Assembly: GCA_004794785.1 (NCBI GenBank)
Contig: SJOL01005888.1
Location: 190,722-254,721 of the forward strand
Source: Opisthorchis felineus
Lineage: Eukaryota > Platyhelminthes > Trematoda > Opisthorchiida > Opisthorchiidae
Direction: 5' to 3'
DNA length: 64,000 bases
Shown here: piece by piece, positions 57,101 through 64,000 of the stretch
Layout of the letters: each line of letters starts with the position of its first letter
How positions within the stretch are numbered: the first letter of the stretch is position 1
Program-made: the position numbers and the translations under genes
Notes under the pieces: generated by a model
Seen by the model: only the letters and a program-made list of their open reading frames with translations
Databases searched by the model: none
Told to the model about the DNA's origin: nothing

Positions 57101-60100
57101 CAATAACTGGGATGCGACATTGAGGGCGCGACTGAGCCATGTCTGATAATGTCTCTAGCTATTGATATGGCCCGTCTCGGGGTCCCCATCCAGGGTACGG
57201 TAATGACCAGCACAGCTGATTTCGCTGTAGCTGAGGCTACATTTAACATCAAGTTAATAGGGAAATAAGTGTTCATTTGCACTTAGTGTAATTTGGCTTT
57301 CAGGTTCAAAATGAGACCCAATTTGAGCCCCAAATAAAGCAAAACAGATAGAGGATGGCGTGATAGCTTTCAGTTACCCTATTTGTAGTATCAAATTAAA
57401 GAAAGTGGTACACTTTTGCGAAATCACATTAAATGAATTGTGCAGCTCAGCACTGCAGACTTCTCCACGGTCTTGGAAACCACCTGGTACTCTCCGCTTC
57501 ATCTACCAGTCGTCTTCGGACCATTCTAACACGTGAAGCACATCCAACAATTTATTGTCAAGCACATTTCTTAATATAAAAAGTTTGACATATTGGCATG
57601 TCGTCACGTGAATTCCAGATGGACAAAATCCAGCAGTCATAGACCCCGTTTTCACTGCTCATGCAGGACTCCTGGCTGCAAAATGCTACATAAAAAAGAA
57701 TTAGATTCGTCGTGTCATGCTTATAGTCATTTCGATCACGGCTCGACCGTTAACCCTATGTTGTTATATACGTTTTTATTAGAATCCACACATTCGAAAC
57801 GGTCTAAAAGGTCATGCCACATTTATGAAGGAGTTTGGAAACACAAAACAATCACTGTCTAAAGCAAAATCACGTGATGGCACGTCAGTGGCGAGCGCAC
57901 CAGAGCCAAACAAATATCAGTGGCCACTCCAGCGTAACGTTGTCGATGAATTTTTTGTCTGCACAAAGCAGTAGGTTTAAAAGATGGATAGTAACAGCCT
58001 CAACGATTTCAAGTATACAACCGTACACAGGTGTAATAGCAACCTTAAAACATGTTGATGTGTTTGCACGGTGAACACCGTTCGTCACATGTTTTGTTAC
58101 TATACTCCTGGGTCTAGCAGTGCCAGAATTCTAGAGCAACTAGGGAGTAAGTATGACAATACGATTGCCATATTCAAACGGCTGTTTATAATACAGGAAA
58201 CCTAATTACCTTCCAAAGGTAGTAAAAATATTCCATTATTCAGGAAGTGGTTGGAAGTACATGTCAAACATTTGGTGGTAGATTGGGTGGCCCATTTCAA
58301 TTCCCGTAACTGGCCAACTGGAACACACCTCTCTCGGAATCTCACTGGTCTGTTTCGAGTTGTGTTGCGTAGTGGCTTGTATTTTTTCCTTCCGATTGTT
58401 GCGCCTAGTCGCTTCTTTCCAAGGGATTTTTTTTCCACTCAGACTGACCGGCTACTGGGTTCATTTGCCTTGTGTTTGTTTTTAACCTGACTTGATTGGT
58501 TCTTAAGGCGGTTTCTGTATTTGGTTTTCTGCCTTCTCTCTAGTCCATTCTGAATTCCTTTGGCACTGCTCCCTGCTTTTTTTCGAATTTGTTTGTTTAC
58601 TGGCGTTTTTTAACTTGTGCCAGGAGGCCCCCCACTTTCTACTAGTCATTCAGCTGTCTTTCTGTGTTAAAGGTTTATTTTTTCTTTGTTCACTTTGGTT
58701 AGTTGCCTACTTGATTGAATGTGCACTCCTGTAAGCTTGGTTATTGTCTCTGAACTGGATATGCCGGCTCTTTGTTTATGTGTGCCTCCTCTGGTTTTAC
58801 GTGGGATATGTACCCTTGTGGTCCTCTTCTTCTTCTCTCCTAAGTTATTGATAGGTCGAGTGAACCGCAATATGCTTTCTAACTGCTGTTTCGGTCGGGC
58901 AACACAGCAATAGATATCAGCTAGCCCTTAAACTATGTAGACCCAAGTAAGGAACAGTGCACACATAATCACACACCTTGATTGACACCGAAAGATGTGC
59001 AAGCCAATCGCCATGCTCGGCTAACATATAAGCGGCCACAAGACCAACCACCAACGACAGCATCCGAGCTACCAATATTCCGGTACATTTTCACTGTGCG
59101 AAATTTTAGTCTGGGTTCTCAAAACTTCTCAATAAATCTAGGTCAGTATCTACTTTCGACTACAATGTCCTCCAGTGGACAAACATCCTGCTACATCCTA
59201 TCTGCTGTTGCTTTCTGATAGGACCGTAGCCAGTATCCGTTTCAGGAGAACTGGTGCAGAAATTTCAAAGCGTGAGTATTTTTTGACCCAAGTGGATGTT
59301 CCCTAGAGGCTACAGGCTGAATAGCCATCCTATCAACGGGTTAGCAGGACATCTAGGGGTGCCATGTTATTTTCTTCGTCAATTCCAACCGCATATTTTT
59401 GGATTTTAGTGGAGGTTGTTTAGTAAACAGGAAAACTGTTGAACTTCAGCTTGTTGCATGTGGATAGCGAAAATGTGGTTCACATGGCAAGAAGTCTTGA
59501 ACTTTTGCAAGTTCGCTGATCCTGATATGAACGTGTGTAACACCACAGAATTAACGGCCCAGCTGCGATCGAAATGTCCCTGTGCAAGATAACTTTTCGA
59601 CTTAAAGGAGCTCCAAAATTTCTGAGACCATGGTACGAGCAACGTAGTTATGTGTGCCAAAAGAATCAGGCAAAACCAGCAGTCGTACACTGCCCATCTT
59701 CCCTCTCCACCGTGATTCTGTGTCCGGTTTAACACAAGCTGCACACGAATGGGTCGGGAAGCTCGTTTACCAAGGTTCGGTCATCACAAAACTTTATTGG
59801 TTTACAAGTAAACCAAGTACACATTATCCGTCTCCTTCTCTAGGCCACCGTTATTCTGTTGTCGTGTGATTGACTGTATCATCTAACCTGAGGCTTGTTG
59901 AAAGGTTCTAGCTCATAGCTTATGCTAAATTGATGCACTGTTGTAGAGTTCCTCGCTTGGCATCCAGACTGAAAAAATGTTTATCTGCGCAACTGACCTT
60001 TTTTCGTCCTTTGACTTTTTTTTCCGCCCCCTACGGCATCCAAGCGACTTTTTCTTGAGGATTCAGGAGTTCCTGTTGTTTGTCTCGTCTCTGGTATAAT

Positions 60101-63100
60101 GTTCGTTAACCTGATTGGCTCCACTGGTTCTTGTTGGGTGGCATCTGATGCAAGCAGCGGTTGTTCGACTGTTTTAAGCGTTTCCCAATCCACAGTATTC
60201 GTTTCCATTCTGTCTCCACTTGGAAATAAAAGCTACGATAAACCATCATTAAAGAAAACACCGGTTAGTCAAAGTCACAATTGCTAGATGGACTGAATTA
60301 TAGCTCAGAAGATAAATTTTGTCCTGCAAAGCTTCAGTATTTCAAAAAGAAAAATATCTCCAACGAAAGCGGACACGGTAATGCCATTGAGAATGTGTGG
60401 CACGGAATTGAATGGAAGTGAAAGACCAAATAAACCAGTTAAATACCACCCAAAACTCAATAATCGAATGTTTAGTTCCTGTGTCATTGGTAGCCAACTT
60501 GCCTTCTAACCCAAAACCATCCTTCCCTATATAGGGACTGACAGGTAGCTTCTTATTAAGGCCTTGCTTATCCGCGATCAGCGGAACATGAACTGATTCT
60601 TCACGCTAATTGGATCGCCCCTGTAGTGGGCGTGCCTGTGCCTCACTCTTGTTATCACCATATTACCAAAATGCGTTAGAAACTCGAAGTTATAAATATC
60701 ACAACATTTTCCGATATTTCCCAGCCTCAGCAATCACCCTGATAGTGAAAGCTGCAGTAAAACCTACAAAACTATGCATTACTTCATTGATCATAATTTG
60801 CCAAAATTTGGTGGCGTGTTTGATTTTTCTTTACGGGCAAGTGGAATTCGCAGAACTGATATATCGCACCTTGTTTCAAAAATCTGTCTAACCCTTCCAG
60901 TTTTCAGCATGCACTTTGCCAACAAGCTTTACATAGAAAGTAAAAGTGCACTGACGCAATTATTTTGCTTAGTCCATGCAAGCAAAAGAAAGAACTTGAT
61001 GCGAGTTGCGCTCGAGTTCATTTTATACAATAGACTGGACTACATGGGCAAAAGGAACAACATTTTGTACAACCAGTCTAAGTTGCAAAAGATCGTTAAA
61101 TGAGAGAATAAAGTATGCTATTAAAAAATCAATTCTATTTTGATCGCTTCATCGAAGAACACCCCACTCTAAGTCCAAAACTGAAAGTATCACACTGGGG
61201 TTCTAACCTCCAGCTCTCCTTATTTATTCCGTATTAGACCACATCCGTATACCTCGTATAAATTGCAGTGAACTAGCTAGATGACCAATCGCAGTAAACA
61301 GACGTCTGAACTGTGTGGAATGTTGCTTCACTGACACTTCATGAAATCCACTCAAGGCAGAAAACTCGTACGTTTTTATCATGAGCTTTGAAGGAGAAAA
61401 ATTGTAGGTCTGTCTTCCCAATGGTGCTGACACATATTATTATGGAATTTATCGCTGTTTAGCCTGGCTGAAGCCTTCTTTTTGAGGTTATATCATAACA
61501 GGACGCAATAGGCCCCGAGCACGAAACCGAGTTCACTGGTTCTCCTAACATCCATACCAGCTGAAATCGAATACCAAATTACCTTGACTAGATCTGCTGG
61601 TAAATTGAATCGATGAATCCCAGGAACCTTAGTAAGACGTCTGTTATCTTAAAAGCTGTATTCCTACATTATCCTTTCACTCTCATTTAATGAAGTGGAA
61701 TTAATTTGGGATTCAATGGTCGACCTAACTTGAAGGTGAGGGAACCTCGCCAATCACGCATAAATAAAGCTTGTGTTGCTAAAAAAACTCAAGGACTGAG
61801 CCCACCTACATTGTCCAAGAAGGACAAAACTGATCGCGAGCTATCGAAGATTTGCCAGAAACCCTACATGTACCGTGTTCTTTCAAGAAAACACCTAGGT
61901 TTTTTCTTTCGTTTCTAGTAATGTTAGCTAGCAGAGATAAGAGCTTGTTTAGTGATCAAACGTCGGTGGCTAACTTTGTGTGGGTTTCGTATCACAACAT
62001 AGCTTGGCCATAGGCTCCCGTAAGGGCAAAAAGCGAGTTTAATGCTTCCACGCTTACTAGAAGCATCGCACTGCCACTGCCCAAGAGTTTACACAAATAT
62101 AGTATGGATGCCTCATATCTTTGCTACAGATCCTGACTGAATTCTTTCCGGTCGCTAACTTATGAGAAGTATAGAACAAACACATGGTAGTATTCACCTC
62201 GGTAAACCCATTTATCTTGGCTGCCTTCTTTCACTTCGAACATGTTTGAAAAATATCTGCGGCTAAGTTCGCCTTTCATTTTCCAGTGCTTGGTGTCGAC
62301 TAGGCCGAATTCGACTGGCGCCTAATATTACGTTTAATAACCAATAAACCCCATAATGGGACAAATGCAAGAAACATACTCTGATTCCAAGCTTGTCGTC
62401 TGACGCATCGTGCAGACCTTTTCGTAACAGACTAATCACCACTCCATCTTTGTTGAGATAGCGTTCAACTTCCGTTTCTTCTCTTCCCGTCATGATGGAA
62501 GCACCAGTCGGCGATTCTGCAGCCGCTCGCATTTTGATTATTGTTGTTCTGTTTTTGTATTCTGTGTTTTTGAACTCACCACGATCTGAACAGTCACCGT
62601 GGGTAGCCACTGATCCACGCGGTCTAATCTCAGAAAGATCTCGTAGAACATGTGATGAATCTTCATTCTCTGTAAAGTGTGGTTAATTGATCATAGTGTT
62701 AGAACAATGATGAATAAGTATTCTAGCTACCTCATTTTCTCGTGCTTTCGAAAGTCACTTCGTCCATTGAAAAGGAGTGGTTCCACTAGATAAGCTTCAA
62801 CACATCGGTAACACTTTCTCAACTCTAGACTGCTTTTTCTCATTTGAAGCACAAGATCTCAGACGGAGATGCATTTTTCCTGTTCAGGTTACTCTTGGGG
62901 GTGCCGTTTTTATTACGTAACTTTCTTACCAGTCATAACCCCCAGACTATGAAGCTGCGGAAGAATGTCTCTGGTTTTATGCACTACCATCGAGTTCTAG
63001 TTTACACACTGAAAATCTAATGGATGTGATTTTCTCACCCATCGATCAAATCAAAGAGTATTTTACCTAGCTAAATCTCCTAAGGTAACGATTTTTGGTG

Positions 63101-63861
63101 AACTAACAAACAGCGTATGATATCTTATCGATTTCCTGACAAGAAAATGTTAACTACCCAAGACTGTTTGTAAGAGTTCACATGTTTTACCGTATTCCAC
63201 ATTCATAGGGCTGCGTATTCTTATGGAACAAAATTATCAGAAGAATTAGTTTTCAAATTTCCCGTACTTCTGCTATTCAAAAATATCCGTAATCTCATTT
63301 GGCGGAAGGGGCTTCTTGTAATTTTCAAATGCAGCCGAGTCTCATCCGAGTCGGCCTGCTTCTCAACCCGAGGAATGCCACCGCTCTATGCTAATAAATG
63401 CGTTTTTTAATCACATTACAGTGGTGATGTACAACTAAATTCTCTTCTCAACAATCCATTGAGACGGATTTTCCTCGACTTGTCAGTTTGACCCCGTCGG
63501 TTATAATTTGAAATTGCTGCGATCACTGAGCAATCAAAGGACTTTGAATCATCTTAATTCTCGCTTTTTATCGGACTAATTCTATATTTTGCGTTCGCAT
63601 ACAACGTATCCAGATTATCACATGTAATATGACAGCAGAAAACCAAAGGAGAGGCTAGTTCACTTTTACGCAAGACTTCTAGTACTCACGTGCTGCAGAC
63701 AAAGACTGAATAAATGATAGCTGTGTTCCATCGGGAAGTGATAAATGTAATGTTTGCCCTCCCATAAGGTCGTCTCGTTTTGGTAACAGTTTTGATGTTT
63801 CGCCGTGATCGTCCTCCAATATGTCTACAACAGCCGTTCTGAATTTCTCCATGTCGATGTC
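23757..63861 (-). CDS. SPAG17: SPAG17 / PF6 orthologue, 3' part of a split gene (15 exons)
   Basis: SPAG17 (PF6 in Chlamydomonas) is a scaffold protein of the C1a projection of the axonemal central pair and is needed for ciliary and flagellar beating. Exons, in transcript order: 63861-63690, 62669-62380, 62321-62198, 61426-61253, 60213-59998, 55345-54960, 51050-50826, 49064-48851, 46772-46387, 45577-45210, 39128-38977, 37221-37034, 32063-31868, 28435-28022, 24103-23757. All junction phases agree and the sum is exactly 1284 codons including TAA. Seen in the sequence: repeated DGT-type strand motifs ([27 protein letters not shown]), an ECPGF motif, an HTPRFFLLN motif, and a C-terminal ASH-like beta segment ending in [11 protein letters not shown]. 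Their order matches what I recall of vertebrate SPAG17; no alignment was run. The gene is incomplete at its 5' end. Two acceptors, for the exons starting at 60213 and 32063, are ambiguous. A CATAAA at 23605-23610 could serve as the polyadenylation signal, but this is weak. Confidence 0.85.
24104..28021 (-). other. last SPAG17 intron
   Basis: A 3.9 kb intron with GTTAGT donor and TTGTAG acceptor. It holds the reversed SINE copy at 26.0 kb and otherwise only short frames. Confidence 0.8.
26037..26205 (-). mobile_element. tRNA-derived SINE copy, reverse
   Basis: Plus-strand landmarks CGTCCCGTAAGTGAAGTCAG and CATCAGCAGTGTGCATCTCA line up with CGTCCTGCAAGTGAAGTATA and CATCAGCAGTGTACATCCCA in the 31.5 kb copy. 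The B-box region (TTAGAACCAACGACTTC) is diverged. The copy is in the last SPAG17 intron. Confidence 0.6.
28022..28435 (-). CDS. SPAG17: SPAG17 exon n, ASH-like C-terminal domain
   Basis: The acceptor CTTCCTTCCATAG is strong and the donor is GTTAGT (28016-28021). It is phase 1 in and out (414 bases). After a basic linker ([10 protein letters not shown]) comes a beta-domain signature: [19 protein letters not shown], then [16 protein letters not shown] and [11 protein letters not shown]. The F-G-x-(L/V)-x-x-G-x(8)-N-x-G spacing is that of ASH/MSP-like domains of axonemal proteins, and the exact motif order is that of the SPAG17 C-terminus. This is the strongest single piece of evidence for the gene. 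Confidence 0.92.
28937..28966. repeat. GAT microsatellite
   Basis: About ten GAT/GAC triplets in the SPAG17 intron between exons m and n. No coding element is recognisable next to it. Confidence 0.75.
31500..31665 (-). mobile_element. tRNA-derived SINE copy, reverse
   Basis: On the minus strand this reads CTACTGGCCAGGCCTCAAG, GGGTTTGAATCC (B-box-like), CTGCTGATGATTCTCGATAA and ends GGACGAAACC at about 31503. It agrees over most of its length with the copy at 44.7 kb. It sits in the SPAG17 intron between exons m and n, in the gene's sense orientation. Confidence 0.65.
31868..32063 (-). CDS. SPAG17: SPAG17 exon m
   Basis: It ends at a perfect GTGAGT donor (31862-31867), with [19 protein letters not shown] near the end. 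Two acceptors lie five bases apart: TTTTAAG (exon start 32068) and GATGAG (exon start 32063). Only the second continues the phase 0 frame of the preceding exon. The first would need an extra small exon that I did not find. Confidence 0.8.
33950..35070 (+). mobile_element. decayed LINE: 5' region and endonuclease domain
   Basis: This lies in the SPAG17 intron between exons l and m, antisense to the gene. Interrupted frames read [15 protein letters not shown] and [20 protein letters not shown] (about 34640-34740), then [25 protein letters not shown]-like [12 protein letters not shown] (from 34845) and [20 protein letters not shown] (about 34948-35006). These are consecutive motifs of the apurinic-type endonuclease (EEP) of fluke LINEs. 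The stretch upstream ([19 protein letters not shown], about 34317-34370) resembles the leader of the same family. No RT follows; the copy breaks off before the AT microsatellite. Confidence 0.75.
35192..35245. repeat. AT microsatellite
   Basis: An (AT)n tract with occasional G, C and T interruptions, just beyond the broken LINE endonuclease copy. It generates spurious Ile/Tyr-rich frames on both strands. Confidence 0.9.
37034..37221 (-). CDS. SPAG17: SPAG17 exon l, helical segment
   Basis: The acceptor TTTCGTCCTCAG and donor GTATGT (37028-37033) enclose 188 bases in phase 1 in and phase 0 out. The product is a Lys/Arg/Glu-rich helix ([20 protein letters not shown]) followed by [19 protein letters not shown]. 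The PNYFxSxEGxxFL pattern is typical of the SPAG17 region ahead of the C-terminal beta domain. Only the phase 1 reading is open. Confidence 0.87.
37600..37965 (+). mobile_element. LINE 3' end fragment
   Basis: From 37620 one frame encodes [18 protein letters not shown], then [20 protein letters not shown] and, after a stop, [11 protein letters not shown]. This is the C-terminal end downstream of the RT in the LINE family seen at 14-15 kb (there PNSERRK and QKGMK). It is in an intron between SPAG17 exons k and l and antisense to the gene. It looks like a 5'-truncated insertion, the usual outcome of target-primed reverse transcription. Confidence 0.75.
37971..38065 (+). repeat. C4 run tract and GAT repeat at LINE tail
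   Basis: Six runs of four C, each separated by a single T or A, occupy 37973-38001. A GATGATGATGATGATAA run follows at 38047-38063. On the minus strand, which is the SPAG17 sense strand, the tract is six G4 runs with one-base loops. The position right after the LINE coding end suggests it came in with that element. Confidence 0.8.
38977..39128 (-). CDS. SPAG17: SPAG17 exon k
   Basis: The acceptor TATTCTTCCAG is strong and the donor is GTAACG (38971-38976). It is phase 2 in and phase 1 out (152 bases). The split Lys codon joins ERREK to [19 protein letters not shown], continuing the amphipathic helix begun in the previous exon across a 6.1 kb intron. It ends with KPIFEFQPR. Confidence 0.85.
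40640..40865 (-). repeat. foldback repeat family, copy 5
   Basis: Reading on the minus strand gives the distal half of copy 1: GGGTTCCAGGTGAGTCTCCT and ATATCGTACCAACTGAAA, ending in GCTGACAACTCTTTGACAG. It is inside the 6.1 kb SPAG17 intron between exons j and k. Confidence 0.65.
44720..44882 (+). mobile_element. tRNA-derived SINE, best copy
   Basis: The head has CTACTAGCCATGAGGTCGC then GGTTCAAATC (44758-44767), like a tRNA B box (RNA polymerase III promoter). The body has CCTGATGATGACCTC and TAAGAATGAG, and the copy ends AGGACGAAACC near 44880. The same order is found in reverse at 26.0 and 31.5 kb and forward at 7.4 kb, so this is a dispersed family of about 160 bases. The parent tRNA cannot be named from this copy. 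Confidence 0.65.
45210..45577 (-). CDS. SPAG17: SPAG17 exon j with poly-Gln run
   Basis: The acceptor is CTCTTTTAG and the donor GTAAGC (45204-45209); it is phase 0 in and phase 2 out (368 bases). It opens with [19 protein letters not shown], continues through a polar Ser/Gln-rich linker, and carries a Gln-rich run ([11 protein letters not shown], about 45266-45303) just before [19 protein letters not shown]. That last segment aligns by eye with the RQLIQY-type helix start of SPAG17, completed by the next exon. Confidence 0.85.
46387..46772 (-). CDS. SPAG17: SPAG17 exon i, PRFFLLN motif
   Basis: The acceptor AACTGTGTTTCAG and donor GTCAGT (46381-46386) enclose 386 bases in phase 1 in and phase 0 out. 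The first 50 residues are an acidic, poorly conserved linker. Then comes [20 protein letters not shown], a motif I associate with SPAG17 (H-x-PRFF followed by a G-x-E-L-x-R strand). The end is strongly acidic. A 150-codon open frame on the plus strand over the same bases is a shadow. Confidence 0.82.
46773..48850 (-). other. SPAG17 intron between exons h and i
   Basis: A 2.1 kb intron with GTAGAC donor and TTTCAG acceptor, containing foldback copy 6. Two exon-like stretches inside it (48529-48703 and 47479-47582) are discussed under findings and not included in the model. Confidence 0.65.
47098..47212 (+). repeat. foldback repeat family, copy 6
   Basis: ATAAGGTTGCTGAAAACTG, ACCCATGACCGGTTTCTGTC, TTCTTGGGGCTCATCAGGTA and ATATGTTCTACTTG match the arm and following block of copies 1 and 3. 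It lies in the SPAG17 intron between exons h and i. Confidence 0.7.
48851..49064 (-). CDS. SPAG17: SPAG17 exon h
   Basis: The acceptor TTTTGTCTTCAG is strong; the donor is GTAGAC (48845-48850). It is phase 0 in and phase 1 out (214 bases). It encodes [19 protein letters not shown] and later [17 protein letters not shown], another set of short beta strands joined by polar turns. Its outgoing phase matches the exon starting at 46772 directly. Confidence 0.82.
50409..50427. repeat. TG dinucleotide run
   Basis: Nine TG units in the SPAG17 intron between exons g and h. Confidence 0.85.
50826..51050 (-). CDS. SPAG17: SPAG17 exon g, ECPGF motif
   Basis: The acceptor is CCAAGCAG before GATAATGTTG and the donor is GTAAGT at 50820-50825; it is phase 0 at both ends (225 bases, 75 residues). 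It has no internal start codon. It encodes [20 protein letters not shown] followed by [10 protein letters not shown]. The ECPGF followed by a DGT strand is characteristic of SPAG17. CAG could alternatively be kept as an extra Gln codon. Confidence 0.85.
51743..52060 (+). repeat. foldback repeat family, copy 7 (both arms)
   Basis: Arm one has ACTGAAAACTTCCACAGCC, TAACCGGTCTCTACGATCTT and GGGGTCCATCAGA. An inverted arm at 51936-51965 reads CTGATGAGCCCAAAGAGGGG then TAAAACTGGT. The spacer is longer than in copy 1. The distal block has ACCGCACCAGCTGGAAC and CAGGTGACGG. It is in the SPAG17 intron between exons f and g. Confidence 0.7.
54960..55345 (-). CDS. SPAG17: SPAG17 exon f, DGT-repeat region
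   Basis: The acceptor is GTTATAG and the donor a perfect GTAAGT (54954-54959). It is phase 1 in and phase 0 out (386 bases). The product includes [20 protein letters not shown], then [20 protein letters not shown] and [16 protein letters not shown]. The DPxTxQxxxTRxD...HxDGTR order matches the central part of SPAG17 as I remember the vertebrate protein, making this one of the most diagnostic exons. Confidence 0.88.
55346..59997 (-). other. SPAG17 intron between exons e and f
   Basis: A 4.65 kb intron with the TACTA microsatellite. From about 58380 to 58880 the plus strand is unusually T- and pyrimidine-rich. Open frames at 58202-58490 and 59406-59869 were not recognised. Confidence 0.65.
56811..56897. 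repeat. TACTA pentamer microsatellite
   Basis: Tandem TACTA units, imperfect at the left and perfect over the last 45 or so bases, followed by ATCATCACCATCCTCATTAT. It lies in the 4.65 kb SPAG17 intron between exons e and f. Confidence 0.9.
59998..60213 (-). CDS. SPAG17: SPAG17 exon e, basic linker (probable)
   Basis: The frame encodes an acidic and polar stretch ([18 protein letters not shown]) and then a Lys/Arg-rich end ([12 protein letters not shown]) before a GTCAGT donor at 59992-59997. Phase 1 out fits the next exon. The acceptor is uncertain: the first AG after the pyrimidine tract (exon start 60218) gives the wrong phase, while GGAG with exon start 60213 gives the right one. It looks like a disordered linker. 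The exon length, 216 bases, is divisible by three, so it could be optional. Confidence 0.55.
61253..61426 (-). CDS. SPAG17: SPAG17 exon d (probable)
   Basis: The acceptor ATGTGTCAG precedes a frame encoding [20 protein letters not shown], and the donor is GTATAC at 61247-61252. The exon is phase 1 in and out (174 bases), so it could be skipped without breaking the frame. Composition is protein-like and the splice sites are good, but I do not recognise a conserved motif in it. Confidence 0.6.
62198..62321 (-). CDS. SPAG17: SPAG17 exon c
   Basis: The exon begins directly after TATTAG and ends at a GTGAAT donor (62192-62197). It is phase 0 in and phase 1 out (124 bases), encoding [19 protein letters not shown] and then a short aromatic and basic segment ending DKWVYR. 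The 58-base intron before it is closed at both ends by consensus sites, which argues that exons b and c are real and adjacent. Confidence 0.75.
62380..62669 (-). CDS. SPAG17: SPAG17 exon b
   Basis: The acceptor is CTTTACAG; the donor is GTATGT at 62374-62379. It is entered in phase 1 and left in phase 0 (290 bases). The product is hydrophilic and probably a flexible linker, with [11 protein letters not shown] and [19 protein letters not shown] near its end. It is followed by a very small intron of 58 bases. The plus-strand open frame over the same bases is a shadow. Confidence 0.75.
63690..63861 (-). CDS. SPAG17: SPAG17 exon a (first in window)
   Basis: The acceptor is a pyrimidine stretch ending CTCAG before the codons for DIDMEKF; the donor is GTGAGT at 63684-63689. 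The reading frame is open through both splice sites in phase 0 in and phase 1 out (172 bases). It encodes an acidic stretch (DILEDDHGE) followed by [13 protein letters not shown], the beta-strand motif that recurs through SPAG17. The upstream intron runs off the window, so earlier exons exist to the right. Confidence 0.8.
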
Positions 63862-64000
63862 CTGAGAGAAAATAAAGGACATTTTTCGGTGAATTTTCGA
63901 AACATAGACTGAACGCACCCCAACCGATTCACCTACACTTGAACTTCCTGTCTAGGTTATGAAAAAACGATTACAGGATTTTGAGTGAACGATTTCTGTT

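Noticed and set aside
58202..58438. Minus-strand basic frame ending at a GTAATT donor, considered as an exon between e and f
   Set aside because: No convincing acceptor, composition is repetitive, and exons e and f join in phase without it.
1..64000. CRISPR arrays, prophage, operons or other prokaryotic systems
   Set aside because: The window has spliced eukaryotic gene structure, no regularly spaced direct repeats and no prokaryotic gene clusters.

Overview
The window reads as nuclear DNA of a multicellular eukaryote, most probably a digenean trematode (fluke). Coding sequence comes as short exons bounded by GT..AG splice sites, separated by introns of 58 bases to about 6 kb. The interspersed elements (a CR1/RTE-type LINE with endonuclease and YADD reverse transcriptase, and a Penelope-like element with a GIY-YIG domain) resemble families I know from fluke genomes. 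The taxon is an inference from those elements and from base composition; no rRNA or organelle marker is present.

There is one gene I can support. It lies on the minus strand, enters from beyond the right edge, and ends at a TAA at 23757-23759. I assign it to SPAG17 (PF6), the large protein of the C1a projection of the ciliary central pair. The best evidence is its C-terminus: a beta-sandwich (ASH/MSP-like) segment, a [11 protein letters not shown] motif at the end of the penultimate exon, and its continuation in the last exon, plus repeated short DGT strand motifs upstream. Fifteen exons can be joined with matching phases at every junction, giving 3852 coding bases (1283 residues plus stop). 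This is roughly the C-terminal half to 60 percent of a normal SPAG17. The 5' exons lie outside the window.

Layout: 1-23,756 is intergenic, with no supported gene but several decayed mobile elements: foldback repeats at 2.9, 6.7, 18.6 and 23.4 kb, tRNA-type SINE copies at 7.4 and 19.9 kb, a LINE copy with reverse transcriptase at 13.9-15.4 kb, and a Penelope-like element at 17.0-18.0 kb on the minus strand. From 23,757 to 63,861 is the SPAG17 gene. Its introns carry more elements: SINE copies at 26.0, 31.5 and 44.7 kb, the 5' endonuclease half of a LINE at 34.0-35.1 kb, a LINE 3' end at 37.6-38.1 kb followed by a C4 run tract, foldback copies at 40.7, 47.1 and 51.7 kb, and microsatellites at 35.2 and 56.8 kb. 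Both coding LINE remnants inside the gene are antisense to it.

No prokaryotic system, CRISPR array, rRNA gene or intact tRNA gene is visible. The least ordinary structures are the two short dispersed repeat families, which I could assemble from several copies within the window, and the G-quadruplex-type tract in the SPAG17 pre-mRNA strand.
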